Part shown: positions 37,011-44,733 of the stretch, in pieces
Position numbering within the stretch: position 1 is the stretch's first letter
Layout: each line of letters opens with the position of its first letter
Assembly (NCBI RefSeq): GCF_017352135.1
Contig: NZ_CP071454.1
Location: 1,302,501 to 1,366,500 of the forward strand
Source: Rhizobium lentis
GTDB lineage: Bacteria; Pseudomonadota; Alphaproteobacteria; Rhizobiales; Rhizobiaceae
Direction: 5' to 3'
DNA length: 64,000 nucleotides
Notes under the pieces: model-generated
The model's input: only the letters and a program-made list of their open reading frames with translations
What the model was told of the DNA's origin: nothing
The model's database searches: none
Position numbers and translations under genes: made by a program

Positions 37011-37333
37011 TCACCTTGCCGGCAGGGTCTCACCCAAGGCGACAACAGCTCGCCCATTCCAGCCCTCGAAGGCATCGTCGCCGCGGCGATAAAGCGGATC
37101 AGGCGTATTCGGCTGGAAGGAGTGGTCGCGGCCGGCAATCGCGTTGCCTTCCACGCGATAGCCGAACGGCACCATCGCAAAAATCGCCATCGTTCCTTCC
37201 GACCCGCCGGCCGCCACGAGAAAGGGCGTCTCCCGATAGTTCGCGGCGGTGACGGCGGCACCACGATGGCTGACCCGAACGACGGGTCGCCGTGCCGCAA
37301 TTCGATTTCGTCCACCGCTGTTCCTTGGTTCAT
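37011..37333 (-). pseudogene. Aldose 1-epimerase relic, frameshifted and truncated
   Basis: Reading from 37333 the frame gives MNQGTAVDEIELRHGDPSFG, the usual beginning of an aldose epimerase. The continuation is in a different minus-strand frame: SHRGAAVTAANYRETPFLVA, then IFAMVPFGYRVEGNAIAG, HSFQPNTPDPLYRRGDDAFE and GW, which is the conserved mid-N-terminal part of the family. The frame then runs out at 37011, and the catalytic C-terminal two thirds is missing. At least one frameshift and a large deletion therefore inactivate it. It precedes the SDR gene on the same strand. Confidence 0.72.
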
Positions 37334-37479
37334 CCGCGTCGCCCCGCAGCTGACGACCGCATCGGGCAGCTCCGCGATCAGCCAGCATCGGCCCACCTAC
37401 GAGATATTGACAGAATGCCTGGACATTCAAGAGGTTCATGACATTTCGGCAATGCCCATAATCATCCCGCCCCTCCATC

Positions 37480-37738
37480 CTGCAGGTCGATGCCGCCAAT
37501 TATAACGCCTTCCTCCAGGAACAGAGCCTCGGCATCCACTACAATACCGGCAACGGCATCCTCGAACATCTCCAACAAGGAAGTGTTCCAACATGCCGAT
37601 GGTTTCGTTTCCATCCCGCAGGGGCCGGGCCTCGGCATCGAGGTCGACGAGGCCAATGTGATCGAACGCGCCAAGGAGGGCCATCGCTGGCGCAACCCGG
37701 TCTGGCGCCATGCCGACGGCAGCTTCGCCGAGTGGTAA
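37480..37738 (+). pseudogene. C-terminal relic of a galactonate-dehydratase-type enolase-superfamily enzyme
   Basis: The plus-strand frame from 37480 reads LQVDAANYNAFLQEQSLGIH, then YNTGNGILEHL, which matches the late part of DgoD-type mandelate racemase/enolase proteins. Near 37575 the match jumps to another frame: GFVSIPQGPGLGIEVDEANV, then HRWRNPVWRHADGSFAEW and a stop at 37738, the exact C-terminus of the family. So only about the last 85 residues remain, with one frameshift. The intact terminator after it (37745-37769) survives. Confidence 0.78.
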
Positions 37739-37744
37739 GAGTGG

Positions 37745-37769
37745 AAGGGTCGCGCAAGCGGCCCTTTTT
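37745..37769 (+). terminator. Terminator left behind by the dehydratase relic
   Basis: AAGGGTCGC pairs with GCGGCCCTT (one T-G wobble) around a GCAA tetraloop and is followed by TTT. It lies seven bases after the relic stop codon. Confidence 0.7.
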
Positions 37770-37833
37770 CGTTCGTGGTGTCGGAAATAGGGCCTCTCGT
37801 CCGTCATAATGGAAGCTCAAGAGGAGGTTTCAC

Positions 37834-38229
37834 ATGGCCAGAGCAATCGCAATCATCGCCGCCCGCATCATCTTCAGTTTCATTTTCTTCATGGCAGCCG
37901 GCTTCAAGTTCGCTGATATCGGCGCCACGGCGGGCTATATCGCTGCCGCCGGCTTCCCGATGGGGACCTTGCTCACCTGGGTCGCAGCCTTTTTCGAGAT
38001 CGCCTTGGCCCTTGCCTTCATATCAGGCGCCTTCTTCACCGAGGCGAGCCTGCTCGCCGGCATCTACGTGATCTTCCTCGCCTTCGCCTTCCACGGACCA
38101 TCCCGTTGGCAGCAGAACCAGGCCGAGTTCGGCTTCTTCGTCGATCATTTCACCTTCCTCGCCGGTCTGCTCTTTGCCGCCGTTCACGGGCCGGAGAAAT
38201 GGGCGTTGAGGCACAGCCTCGTCAAATAG
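37834..38229 (+). CDS. DoxX-family membrane protein
   Basis: A 131-residue protein with four hydrophobic segments and RIIFSFIFFMAAGFKFADIG at the start, as in the DoxX/SURF4-like group. Strong GAGGAGG ribosome-binding site. It lies 80 bp upstream of an SDR gene on the same strand and may be cotranscribed. It differs clearly from the other DoxX gene at 8268-8711. Function unknown. Confidence 0.8.
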   Translation: MARAIAIIAARIIFSFIFFMAAGFKFADIGATAGYIAAAGFPMGTLLTWVAAFFEIALALAFISGAFFTEASLLAGIYVIFLAFAFHGPSRWQQNQAEFGFFVDHFTFLAGLLFAAVHGPEKWALRHSLVK

Positions 38230-38309
38230 TGCATCGGTCCGATACCGTTCCGGAACCAAGAGCCGCCGCGATCATTGTTCTCCACCGCTCGGCAAAGAGG
38301 AGCCCGCTC

Positions 38310-39089
38310 ATGGAGTTGCAGGGAAAGATCGCGTTGGTGACCGGGGCAGGATCCGGCATCGGCAAGGCGACCGCATTGAAGCTCGCCGCCGAAGGCGCTA
38401 GGGTCGCTGTGCTCAGCCGCACGGAAAGCGAGGTGACCGAGACCTGCCGGGAAATTGCCAACGCCGGCGGCCAGTCGATCGCGTTGACCGCCGACACCAG
38501 CGACGAGGCCCAGATGCGTGCGGCGATCGGCAGGCTGACCGATGCCTTCGGCGGCATCGACATCGTCATCGCCAATGCCGGCATCAACGGCGTCTGGGCG
38601 CCGATCGACGATCTGAAACCGGACGAATGGGACCAGACGATTTCCGTGAACCTGCGCGGCACCTATATGACGCTCTATCTGACCGTGCCCCATCTCAAGA
38701 GGAACGGTGGCTCCATCGTCGTCGTGTCCTCGATCAACGGCACGCGCACCTTCACCACGCCGGGCGCGACGGCCTATACCGCCACCAAGGCCGCGCAGGT
38801 TGCCATGGTCCAGCAACTCGCACTGGAGCTGGGAAAACATCACATCCGCATCAATGCCGTCTGCCCCGGCGCGATCGAGACCGGCATTGCCGCTAATACC
38901 AGCATGCGGCATCGCGAAGAAACCGAGGTGCCCGTCATCTGGCCGGAGGGCGAAATCCCGATCACCAACGGCAAGAAGGGCGCAAGCGAGGATGTCGCCG
39001 AAGCGATCCTCTTCCTCGCGTCGGACCGCGCCCGTCATATCACCGGCACACCCATTTGGATCGATGGCGGGCAGAGCCTGCTGCGATAG
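38310..39089 (+). CDS. Short-chain dehydrogenase/reductase
   Basis: A 259-residue classical SDR: TGAGSGIGKATALKL, IANAGING, catalytic Ser in VSSINGTRTFTTPG and YTATK (Tyr-x3-Lys), C-terminal GTPIWIDGGQSLLR. Start ATG 38310 after AAGAGGAGCC. It is a general NAD(P)-dependent oxidoreductase of unknown substrate. It is convergent with the adenylate cyclase gene, 13 bp apart. Confidence 0.88.
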   Translation: MELQGKIALVTGAGSGIGKATALKLAAEGARVAVLSRTESEVTETCREIANAGGQSIALTADTSDEAQMRAAIGRLTDAFGGIDIVIANAGINGVWAPIDDLKPDEWDQTISVNLRGTYMTLYLTVPHLKRNGGSIVVVSSINGTRTFTTPGATAYTATKAAQVAMVQQLALELGKHHIRINAVCPGAIETGIAANTSMRHREETEVPVIWPEGEIPITNGKKGASEDVAEAILFLASDRARHITGTPIWIDGGQSLLR

Positions 39090-39102
39090 AGCAAGCCTGA
39101 AG

Positions 39103-40320
39103 TCAGTTGTTCAGCCGGGCGCCGTCGAGCGTATAGAGCTCCTGCGCGCGTTGCACGCCGCGCAGCGCATAGCGTCCGACGCAGGCGAGCGCCGCGCGCT
39201 GATCCTCCGGTATCGCCGCGGCAAAATCGGAGGAGATCAGCAGGTTGAGATCGACCGAACGGCACATCGAGGCGATGCGGCTGACCTCGTTGACGGCAGG
39301 GCCGATGACGGTAAAGTCCAGCCGGTCCTGGCTGCCGATATTGCCATAGAAGACATCACCGATATGCAGGCCGATATAGACATCCGTCGTCGGCCGGCCT
39401 TCAGCCTCGCGTTCGCCGTTCAGCCTGGCGAGCTTTTCCCGCAGAAGCGATTCAGCGGCAAGTGCTGCGCGGCAGGTCTCTGCCGGCAGCTCGCCCTTGA
39501 AGATGGCAAGAACACCGTCGCCGATCAGCTTCAGCACATTGCCGCCGGCCTCGTGGATCGCCGAGATCGCCACCTCGCTGTAATCGTTGAGCAGCGGGAT
39601 GATTTCCTCCGGCGGCACGCGATCGGAAATCTTGGTGTAGTTCAAGAGATCGGAAAACCAGAGTGCCGCCGAAATCCGCTCCGATTTGCCGCGGCTGATC
39701 TTGCCTTCCATCACCTGGCGCGCCGCATCCTCGCCGAGATAGACCTCCGCGATGGTCCGGGCGATGCGCCCGAGCGCGATGCATTTGATCGCCAGCCCCA
39801 GCACCGGCACAAGCTTGCGCAGGATGGCGAGGTCGTGATCGGAAAAGCCTTGCGGATGCTTGGTTGCGAAATGCGAGAAGAAGCAATCCATCTCACCGAT
39901 CGTGCCGGCTTCGCTGAAACGATGCATCATCGCGATGAAATCCGTGTGGCCGGCCTCGGCGATCTTGTCGAGCATGGTGAAATCGATCGGATCTCCGAAG
40001 CCCAGGCGTCGGCGAACCTCCCGCTCGTTGCCCGACCAAAGATGGTAGAAGGCCGAGCGCTGCCAGCTCGCAGCCGCTTCGCCCGAGCTCGTCGGACCAT
40101 ACTCGAATTCGGTTTCGATCTCCTCAACACTGTCCCAGCGGAAGGCGCGGCCCTCATGCACGGGGTGCAGTGTGTCCATCAATGCCATGCCGCGGTCGAG
40201 CGGCAGCCCGGCATCCCGACAGGCTTTACAAAAGCCGGTCATGAGCTCCACTTCCGAGGCACCCTTCAGTCCCTGCTCCGTAACCCAGGCCGCAATCGTG
40301 CTGACGTCGCTGTAATCCAT
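39103..40320 (-). CDS. Class III adenylate/guanylate cyclase with N-terminal sensor domain
   Basis: A 405-residue protein. Residues about 1-190 form a conserved but unnamed domain also seen, diverged, in the cyclase at 61422. Residues about 205-380 are a class III catalytic domain: metal-binding Asp in ALWFSDLLNY and LIGDGVLAIF, adenine-specifying Lys in VLKLIGDG and Asp in RLDFTVIGPAVN, and the transition-state Asn/Arg in VNEVSR. All essential residues are present, so it should make cyclic AMP. ATG 40320 was chosen; GTG 40329 has a better-spaced AGGAG site. There are no membrane helices. Confidence 0.88.
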   Translation of the reverse strand: MDYSDVSTIAAWVTEQGLKGASEVELMTGFCKACRDAGLPLDRGMALMDTLHPVHEGRAFRWDSVEEIETEFEYGPTSSGEAAASWQRSAFYHLWSGNEREVRRRLGFGDPIDFTMLDKIAEAGHTDFIAMMHRFSEAGTIGEMDCFFSHFATKHPQGFSDHDLAILRKLVPVLGLAIKCIALGRIARTIAEVYLGEDAARQVMEGKISRGKSERISAALWFSDLLNYTKISDRVPPEEIIPLLNDYSEVAISAIHEAGGNVLKLIGDGVLAIFKGELPAETCRAALAAESLLREKLARLNGEREAEGRPTTDVYIGLHIGDVFYGNIGSQDRLDFTVIGPAVNEVSRIASMCRSVDLNLLISSDFAAAIPEDQRAALACVGRYALRGVQRAQELYTLDGARLNN

Positions 40321-40385
40321 GCCGCTCACCTTCACTCCTCTTTAAGCTGTAGCGCGAATTCGGCTTGGAAGGAAATCCAATCGGC

Positions 40386-40729
40386 TCAATCACCCGCGAG
40401 TGTATTATAGGGCGTGACGATTTCGATGGATGAAAGCGAGACGGGAATCGCCCGCCCCGATGCCTGTGCCCGGCTCATGATCGCCCTGAAGGCCGAACGT
40501 GTACCGCATCGCTGAACCGCTGCGGCGTCTCCACGACGATATCGATCGCCAGCGTGCGCCCGCTGCCCATCAGTCCTGCCTGCTGCTTCTCCAGTTCCGC
40601 GATTGCCGCCTTCACCCGCATTTCCGTCTGCCGGCGTACACCCGGCCTGCCGTTCAGAACCCGGTCGACGGTTGCGGTGCTGAGCCCCGCCTGAAAGGCA
40701 ATATCCTTAACGAGAAAGAGATGCGCCAT
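40386..40729 (-). pseudogene. LacI-family regulator with its ligand-binding core deleted
   Basis: The first 75 codons from ATG 40729 are an intact LacI headpiece and hinge: VKDIAFQAGLSTATVDRVLN, then GRPGVRRQTEMRVKAAIAEL and the linker TLAIDIVVETPQRFSDAV. The frame then reads 8 foreign codons and stops at 40475. In a second frame the sequence continues with AFRAIMSRAQASGRAIPVSL and SSIEIVTPYNTLAGD, the usual LacI C-terminal tail, ending at 40386. About 230 internal residues are missing. It may still make an 84-residue DNA-binding peptide. Confidence 0.75.
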
Positions 40730-40760
40730 CGGCTCCGCTTGATGGTTTTTTGATGGATTA

Positions 40761-40774
40761 GTGATCTATATCAC
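40761..40774. promoter_or_regulatory. Inverted repeat between LacI relic and dioxygenase operon
   Basis: GTGAT-CTAT-ATCAC, 14 bp, in the 95-bp divergent promoter region. It may be the old operator of the truncated LacI gene. Short arms make this tentative. Confidence 0.35.
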
Positions 40775-40824
40775 CTCGCAGCCCGGGGTATAGTGCCCTC
40801 CATCGGAACCAGGGAGGAGCAGCG

Positions 40825-42012
40825 ATGAAAACCGATAACCCGCAGAAAATGCGTGCCGACCGCATCTGGCTCAGCGAAGACGCCTGCGATCTCGACGATT
40901 TTCGCCGGCTTGCGGAGAAGACGACCGACGTTGCCGAATATCCCACAGCATCGGCGGTCGAAAAAAACATCCTGATCTATGACAGCCGCAAGGTGACGGC
41001 AGCGGCCGGAACGTCAGAAGACCGGCGCGCCTTGCTGGCGGAAATCTGCGAAGCCTTCGGCGAAGGTCCCGGCGTCATTGTGTTCAAGCGCGCTTACGAA
41101 GACACCGGCATTATCGACCGCGCCAGCACGATCTTTGACGCCATCATCGAGGAACAACACCGCACCGCAACCGGCGGCGGCGATCACTTCGCCAAGCCCG
41201 GCGCCAACGACCGCATCTGGAATTCGCTGGAAAAACACTGCCTCGCCGATCCGGCGAATTTTGCCGCATATTACGGCAACGCCATTATCGCTTTGGCAAG
41301 CGAAGCCTGGCTGGGTCCGAGCTACCAGATGACGGCGCAGGTCAATCGCGTCAATCCGGGCGGTGCGGCGCAGTCGGCCCATCGCGACTACCATCTCGGC
41401 TTTCAGTCGTCTGAGATAATCGAGCGGTTTCCGGCGCATGTGCACCGGCTGTCGCCGGTGCTGACGCTGCAGGGCGCGGTCGCTCACTGTGACATGCCGC
41501 TCGTAAGCGGCCCGACGCTCTTTTTGCCGCACAGCCAGACTTATTTGCCGGGCTATCTCGCGCTGAAGCGGCAGGAGTTCCGGGACTATTTTGAGACCAA
41601 CCATGTCCAGCTGCCACTGGAAAAGGGCGACGTCGTCTTCTTCAACCCCGCCCTCTTCCACGCGGCCGGCACCAACCGTTCGGCCGATATCAAGCGTGTC
41701 GCCAACCTCCTGCAGGTTTCCTCCGCCTTCGGTCGGGCCATGGAAACCGTCAACCGCGAGAGGATGAGCGCCACGCTCTTCCCCGCCCTGAAGACGTTGC
41801 AGGGCAAGCTCTCGCCCGACGAAATCGCCAATGCCGTCGCCGCCTGCGCCGAAGGCTACTCCTTTCCGACCAATCTGGACCGCGACCCGCCAGTCGGCGG
41901 GCTGGCGCCGAAGACGCAGGCGCAGTTGATGCATGAGGCATTGCGCGAGGGCTGGAGCGATGAGGCCTTCACGACAGCACTTGCCGAGCAGGCGCGGAAG
42001 AAACTGAGCTAG
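40825..42012 (+). CDS. Phytanoyl-CoA dioxygenase (PhyH) family protein
   Basis: A 395-residue Fe(II)/2-oxoglutarate-dependent oxygenase fold. The metal triad is H186 and D188 (AHRDYHLGF) and H279 (LFHAAGTNRS), with R285 placed to bind 2-oxoglutarate. GGAGG-like site before the ATG. It probably hydroxylates or oxidatively cleaves a small organic compound; bacterial members act on many substrates, so the name does not imply phytanoyl-CoA. It heads an apparent operon with an SDR (98 bp on) and an SMP-30 lactonase, divergent from a destroyed LacI gene. Confidence 0.85.
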   Translation: MKTDNPQKMRADRIWLSEDACDLDDFRRLAEKTTDVAEYPTASAVEKNILIYDSRKVTAAAGTSEDRRALLAEICEAFGEGPGVIVFKRAYEDTGIIDRASTIFDAIIEEQHRTATGGGDHFAKPGANDRIWNSLEKHCLADPANFAAYYGNAIIALASEAWLGPSYQMTAQVNRVNPGGAAQSAHRDYHLGFQSSEIIERFPAHVHRLSPVLTLQGAVAHCDMPLVSGPTLFLPHSQTYLPGYLALKRQEFRDYFETNHVQLPLEKGDVVFFNPALFHAAGTNRSADIKRVANLLQVSSAFGRAMETVNRERMSATLFPALKTLQGKLSPDEIANAVAACAEGYSFPTNLDRDPPVGGLAPKTQAQLMHEALREGWSDEAFTTALAEQARKKLS

Positions 42013-42109
42013 GGAACCTGGAGCCCGCTCATTCGCCAATCGGCACCGACATAAGAGACTCCCGCACCCACGGGAAGCCGTTCGTACATCATCACCAAAG
42101 AGGAACCAC

Positions 42110-42931
42110 ATGAGCACGAACCACAGCCGCCTCGACGGCAAGATCGCCATCGTCACCGGCGGCACGCAGGGATTGGGCGCAACCATCGCCCGTGTCTTCG
42201 CCGAACGCGGTGCGGAGGGCATCGTCATCTGCGGCCGCAACGAAACCAAGGGCCAGGCGAAGGCTGCGGAGATTTCGACCGCGACCGGCAAAGCGGTCGT
42301 TTACGTCAAGGCCGACCTTGCCAATGTCGAGGACGCGAGCAATGTGGTGCGCATCTGCGACGAGACCTTCGGCCGTGTCGACGCCCTGGTCAATGCCGCC
42401 GCCATCACCGATCGCGGCACCATCCTCGACACCAGCCCGGAACTCTTCGACACCATGTTTGCCGTCAATGTGCGCGCGCCGTTTTTCCTGATGCAGGAGG
42501 CGGTGAAGGTCATGCGGCGCGAAAAGATCGAGGGCACGATCGTCAATATCGGCTCGATGTCGGCCAAGGCAGGCCAGCCGTTCATCGCCGCCTATTGCGC
42601 CTCCAAGGGCGCATTGGAAACGCTGACGAAGAACACCGCCTACGCGTTGCTGCGCAACCGCATCCGCGTCAATGGCCTCAATATCGGGTGGATGGCCTCC
42701 GAAGGCGAGGACCGCATTCAGCGCGAATATCACGGGGCACCTGCCGATTGGCTGGAGAAAGCAGCCGCCAGCCAGCCCTTCGGCCGTCTCGTCGATCCGC
42801 ATGAGGTGGCTCGTGCCTGCGCCTATCTGTCATCGGCCGAATCCGGCCTGATGACTGGCTCGGTGATCTGCTTCGACCAGTCGATCTGGGGCGCTTATGA
42901 CGGCTCACCGCATCCGGTCGCCGCCCTTTGA
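42110..42931 (+). CDS. Short-chain dehydrogenase/reductase
   Basis: A 273-residue SDR: TGGTQGLGATIARVF, NAAAITDRG, catalytic Ser in NIGSMSAKAG and YCASK (Tyr-x3-Lys), and a C-terminal end lacking the usual GGxxxR motif (it reads CFDQSIWGAYDG). AGAGGAACC ribosome-binding site. Between a PhyH oxygenase and a lactonase, it may oxidise a cyclic sugar or inositol-like alcohol to a lactone or ketone. Substrate inferred only. Confidence 0.87.
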   Translation: MSTNHSRLDGKIAIVTGGTQGLGATIARVFAERGAEGIVICGRNETKGQAKAAEISTATGKAVVYVKADLANVEDASNVVRICDETFGRVDALVNAAAITDRGTILDTSPELFDTMFAVNVRAPFFLMQEAVKVMRREKIEGTIVNIGSMSAKAGQPFIAAYCASKGALETLTKNTAYALLRNRIRVNGLNIGWMASEGEDRIQREYHGAPADWLEKAAASQPFGRLVDPHEVARACAYLSSAESGLMTGSVICFDQSIWGAYDGSPHPVAAL

Positions 42932-42940
42932 GAAAACCGC

Positions 42941-42985
42941 AGCCCGGCAATTCCATAAGCCGGGCTCTGGCACCTCCGGGCTTTT
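42941..42985 (+). promoter_or_regulatory. Alternative hairpins between SDR and lactonase genes
   Basis: AGCCCGGC (42941-42948) can pair with GCCGGGCT (42959-42966) or, using AGCCCGG, with CCGGGCT at 42976-42982, which is followed by TTT. The two pairings exclude each other. The second would act as a weak terminator inside the operon, ten bases after the SDR stop codon. Confidence 0.4.
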
Positions 42986-43025
42986 GTCGATAGGAAGGAA
43001 CGGCAGCATTCAGGGAGGAACCAGC

Positions 43026-43937
43026 GTGGCCGACAATCCGCTTTATGACATCCGCGATGAGCGTTTCGGCGCTCTGGTCATCGGCAGCGCCGCCCTCGAG
43101 GAACTCTATTCCGGCTGCCGCTGGGCGGAAGGTCCGGTCTGGTTTTCCGATCTGAACTGCCTTCTCTGGAGCGATATCCCGAACGAACGCATGATGCGCT
43201 GGACTCCGGACGGAACGGTCTCGGTCTTTCGCTCACCGTCAAACTATGTGAACGGCAATACCCGCGACAGGCAGGGCCGGCTGATCTCCTGCGAACATGG
43301 CGGCCGGCGGGTCACCCGCACCGAACTGGACGGCAGCATCACTGTTCTCGCCGACAGCTACAAGGGCAAACGGCTGAACTCGCCGAACGACGTCGTCGTT
43401 CATTCAGATGACGGGATCTGGTTCTCCGATCCGACCTACGGCATTCTCTCGGATTACGAGGGTCATAAGGCCGAACCTGAGCAGCCGAGCCGCAACGTCT
43501 ACCGCATAGACCCGGCAAGCGGCGCGATAGAGGCAGTCGTGGAGGATTTCATCCAGCCGAACGGCCTTGCCTTTTCGCCAGACGAGACGAAGCTCTACAT
43601 TGCCGATTCCGGCTCGGCAAAACATGAAGTGCCGCGCCATATAAGAGTTTTCGACGTCGTTGACGGCAGGAAGCTCGAAAACAGCCGCTATTTCTGCAGC
43701 CTCGACGCCGGCAATCCCGACGGCTTTCGCTTCGATGTCGGCGGCAATCTGTGGACGAGTGCGTCCGATGGCGTGCACTGCTTTGCGCCTGACGGCACAC
43801 TGCTCGGCAAGATCCTGGTGCCGCAGACGGTGTCCAATCTCACCTTCGGCGGTCCGAAGAAGAACCGTCTTTTTATCACCGCGACGCGCTCGGTCTATTC
43901 GATCTATACCAAGACGAACGGCGCACAATATCCGTAA
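43026..43937 (+). CDS. SMP-30/gluconolactonase-family lactonase
   Basis: A 303-residue six-bladed beta-propeller enzyme. ARWAEGPVW-like CRWAEGPVWF, Asn in LNSPNDVVVHSDDGIWFSDP, QPNGLAFSPDETKLYIAD and NPDGFRFDVGGNLW carry the divalent-metal ligands of the family (Glu, Asn, Asp). GTG start behind AGGGAGGAACC. It opens sugar lactones to the acid and is the third gene of the PhyH-SDR-lactonase operon. It is convergent with the ThuA gene. Confidence 0.88.
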   Translation: MADNPLYDIRDERFGALVIGSAALEELYSGCRWAEGPVWFSDLNCLLWSDIPNERMMRWTPDGTVSVFRSPSNYVNGNTRDRQGRLISCEHGGRRVTRTELDGSITVLADSYKGKRLNSPNDVVVHSDDGIWFSDPTYGILSDYEGHKAEPEQPSRNVYRIDPASGAIEAVVEDFIQPNGLAFSPDETKLYIADSGSAKHEVPRHIRVFDVVDGRKLENSRYFCSLDAGNPDGFRFDVGGNLWTSASDGVHCFAPDGTLLGKILVPQTVSNLTFGGPKKNRLFITATRSVYSIYTKTNGAQYP

Positions 43938-43979
43938 GGATGGAGCGCGCCGTCGAACTGCTCGGGTGGCGTTTAGCCT

Positions 43980-44717
43980 TCACCGCGGGCGGCCGTGCAG
44001 CGGCTCGGCCCGGTGCCAGTTCTCCAGGATCCGGCCGTCGGTGTGTTTCTGCTGCGCCCAGCGAATGCCGTTCGAGATCACCTTGTGAACGGTCTTGGCG
44101 TGATAGATCGGATAAGTCTCGTGGCCGGGGCTGAAGAAGAAGATGCGTCCGCGGCCACGCTGGAACGTGCATCCGCTGCGGAATACCTCGCCGCCCGAAT
44201 ACCAGGAGATGAACACCAGTTCGTCCGGCTGAGGGATGTCGAAGGGTTCGCCGTACATTTCCGAGGCATTGACCTCGAAATAGGGCGGCAGCCCCTCGGC
44301 GATCGGATGCGACGGGTTGACCACCCAGACGCGTTCCAGATCGCCGTCCGGCGTCTCGCGCCAGGAGAGGTTCGCATTGGTGCCCATCAGCCGGCGGAAG
44401 AGCTTCGAATGGTGGCCGGAATGCAGCACCAGCAGGCCCATGCCCTTCAGCACACGCTGCTGCACACGATCGATCAGCCCGTCGCTGACCTCCTCATGCG
44501 CCATATGGCCCCACCAGAGCAGCACGTCGGTATCGTTGAGCACGCTGTCCGGCAAGCCCTCGTCGGGATCGTCAAGCGTGCCACGGCGGATTTCGAAATC
44601 CGGATGGGCAATGCCGGCGGCAATCGCGCCGTCGATGCGATCCGGATAGATATCCTGGACCTCCTTGTGAAGCTGCTCGTGGCGTCCTTCGTTCCAGATC
44701 GTAACCTTGATCGTCAT
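43980..44717 (-). CDS. ThuA-family protein (trehalose-utilisation type)
   Basis: A 245-residue ThuA-like protein with a class I glutamine-amidotransferase-like fold. TDVLLWWGHMAHEEV, MGLLVLHSGHHSKLFRRLMG, WVVNPSHPIAEGLP and PGHETYPIYH are shared with Sinorhizobium ThuA, which works in the 3-keto pathway for trehalose and related disaccharides. It is the last gene of a thuEFGK-like transporter operon, 16 bp after the ATPase gene. ATG 44717 (MTIKVTIWNEG). Confidence 0.88.
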   Translation of the reverse strand: MTIKVTIWNEGRHEQLHKEVQDIYPDRIDGAIAAGIAHPDFEIRRGTLDDPDEGLPDSVLNDTDVLLWWGHMAHEEVSDGLIDRVQQRVLKGMGLLVLHSGHHSKLFRRLMGTNANLSWRETPDGDLERVWVVNPSHPIAEGLPPYFEVNASEMYGEPFDIPQPDELVFISWYSGGEVFRSGCTFQRGRGRIFFFSPGHETYPIYHAKTVHKVISNGIRWAQQKHTDGRILENWHRAEPLHGRPR

Positions 44718-44733
44718 GTCATTCCTCGATGTT

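Noticed and set aside
36971..37396. N-terminal extension of the SDR gene to 37396
   Set aside because: The SDR cofactor motif begins right after ATG 36970, which has a GGAGG site. The upstream part reads through the aldose epimerase relic and is not part of the SDR.
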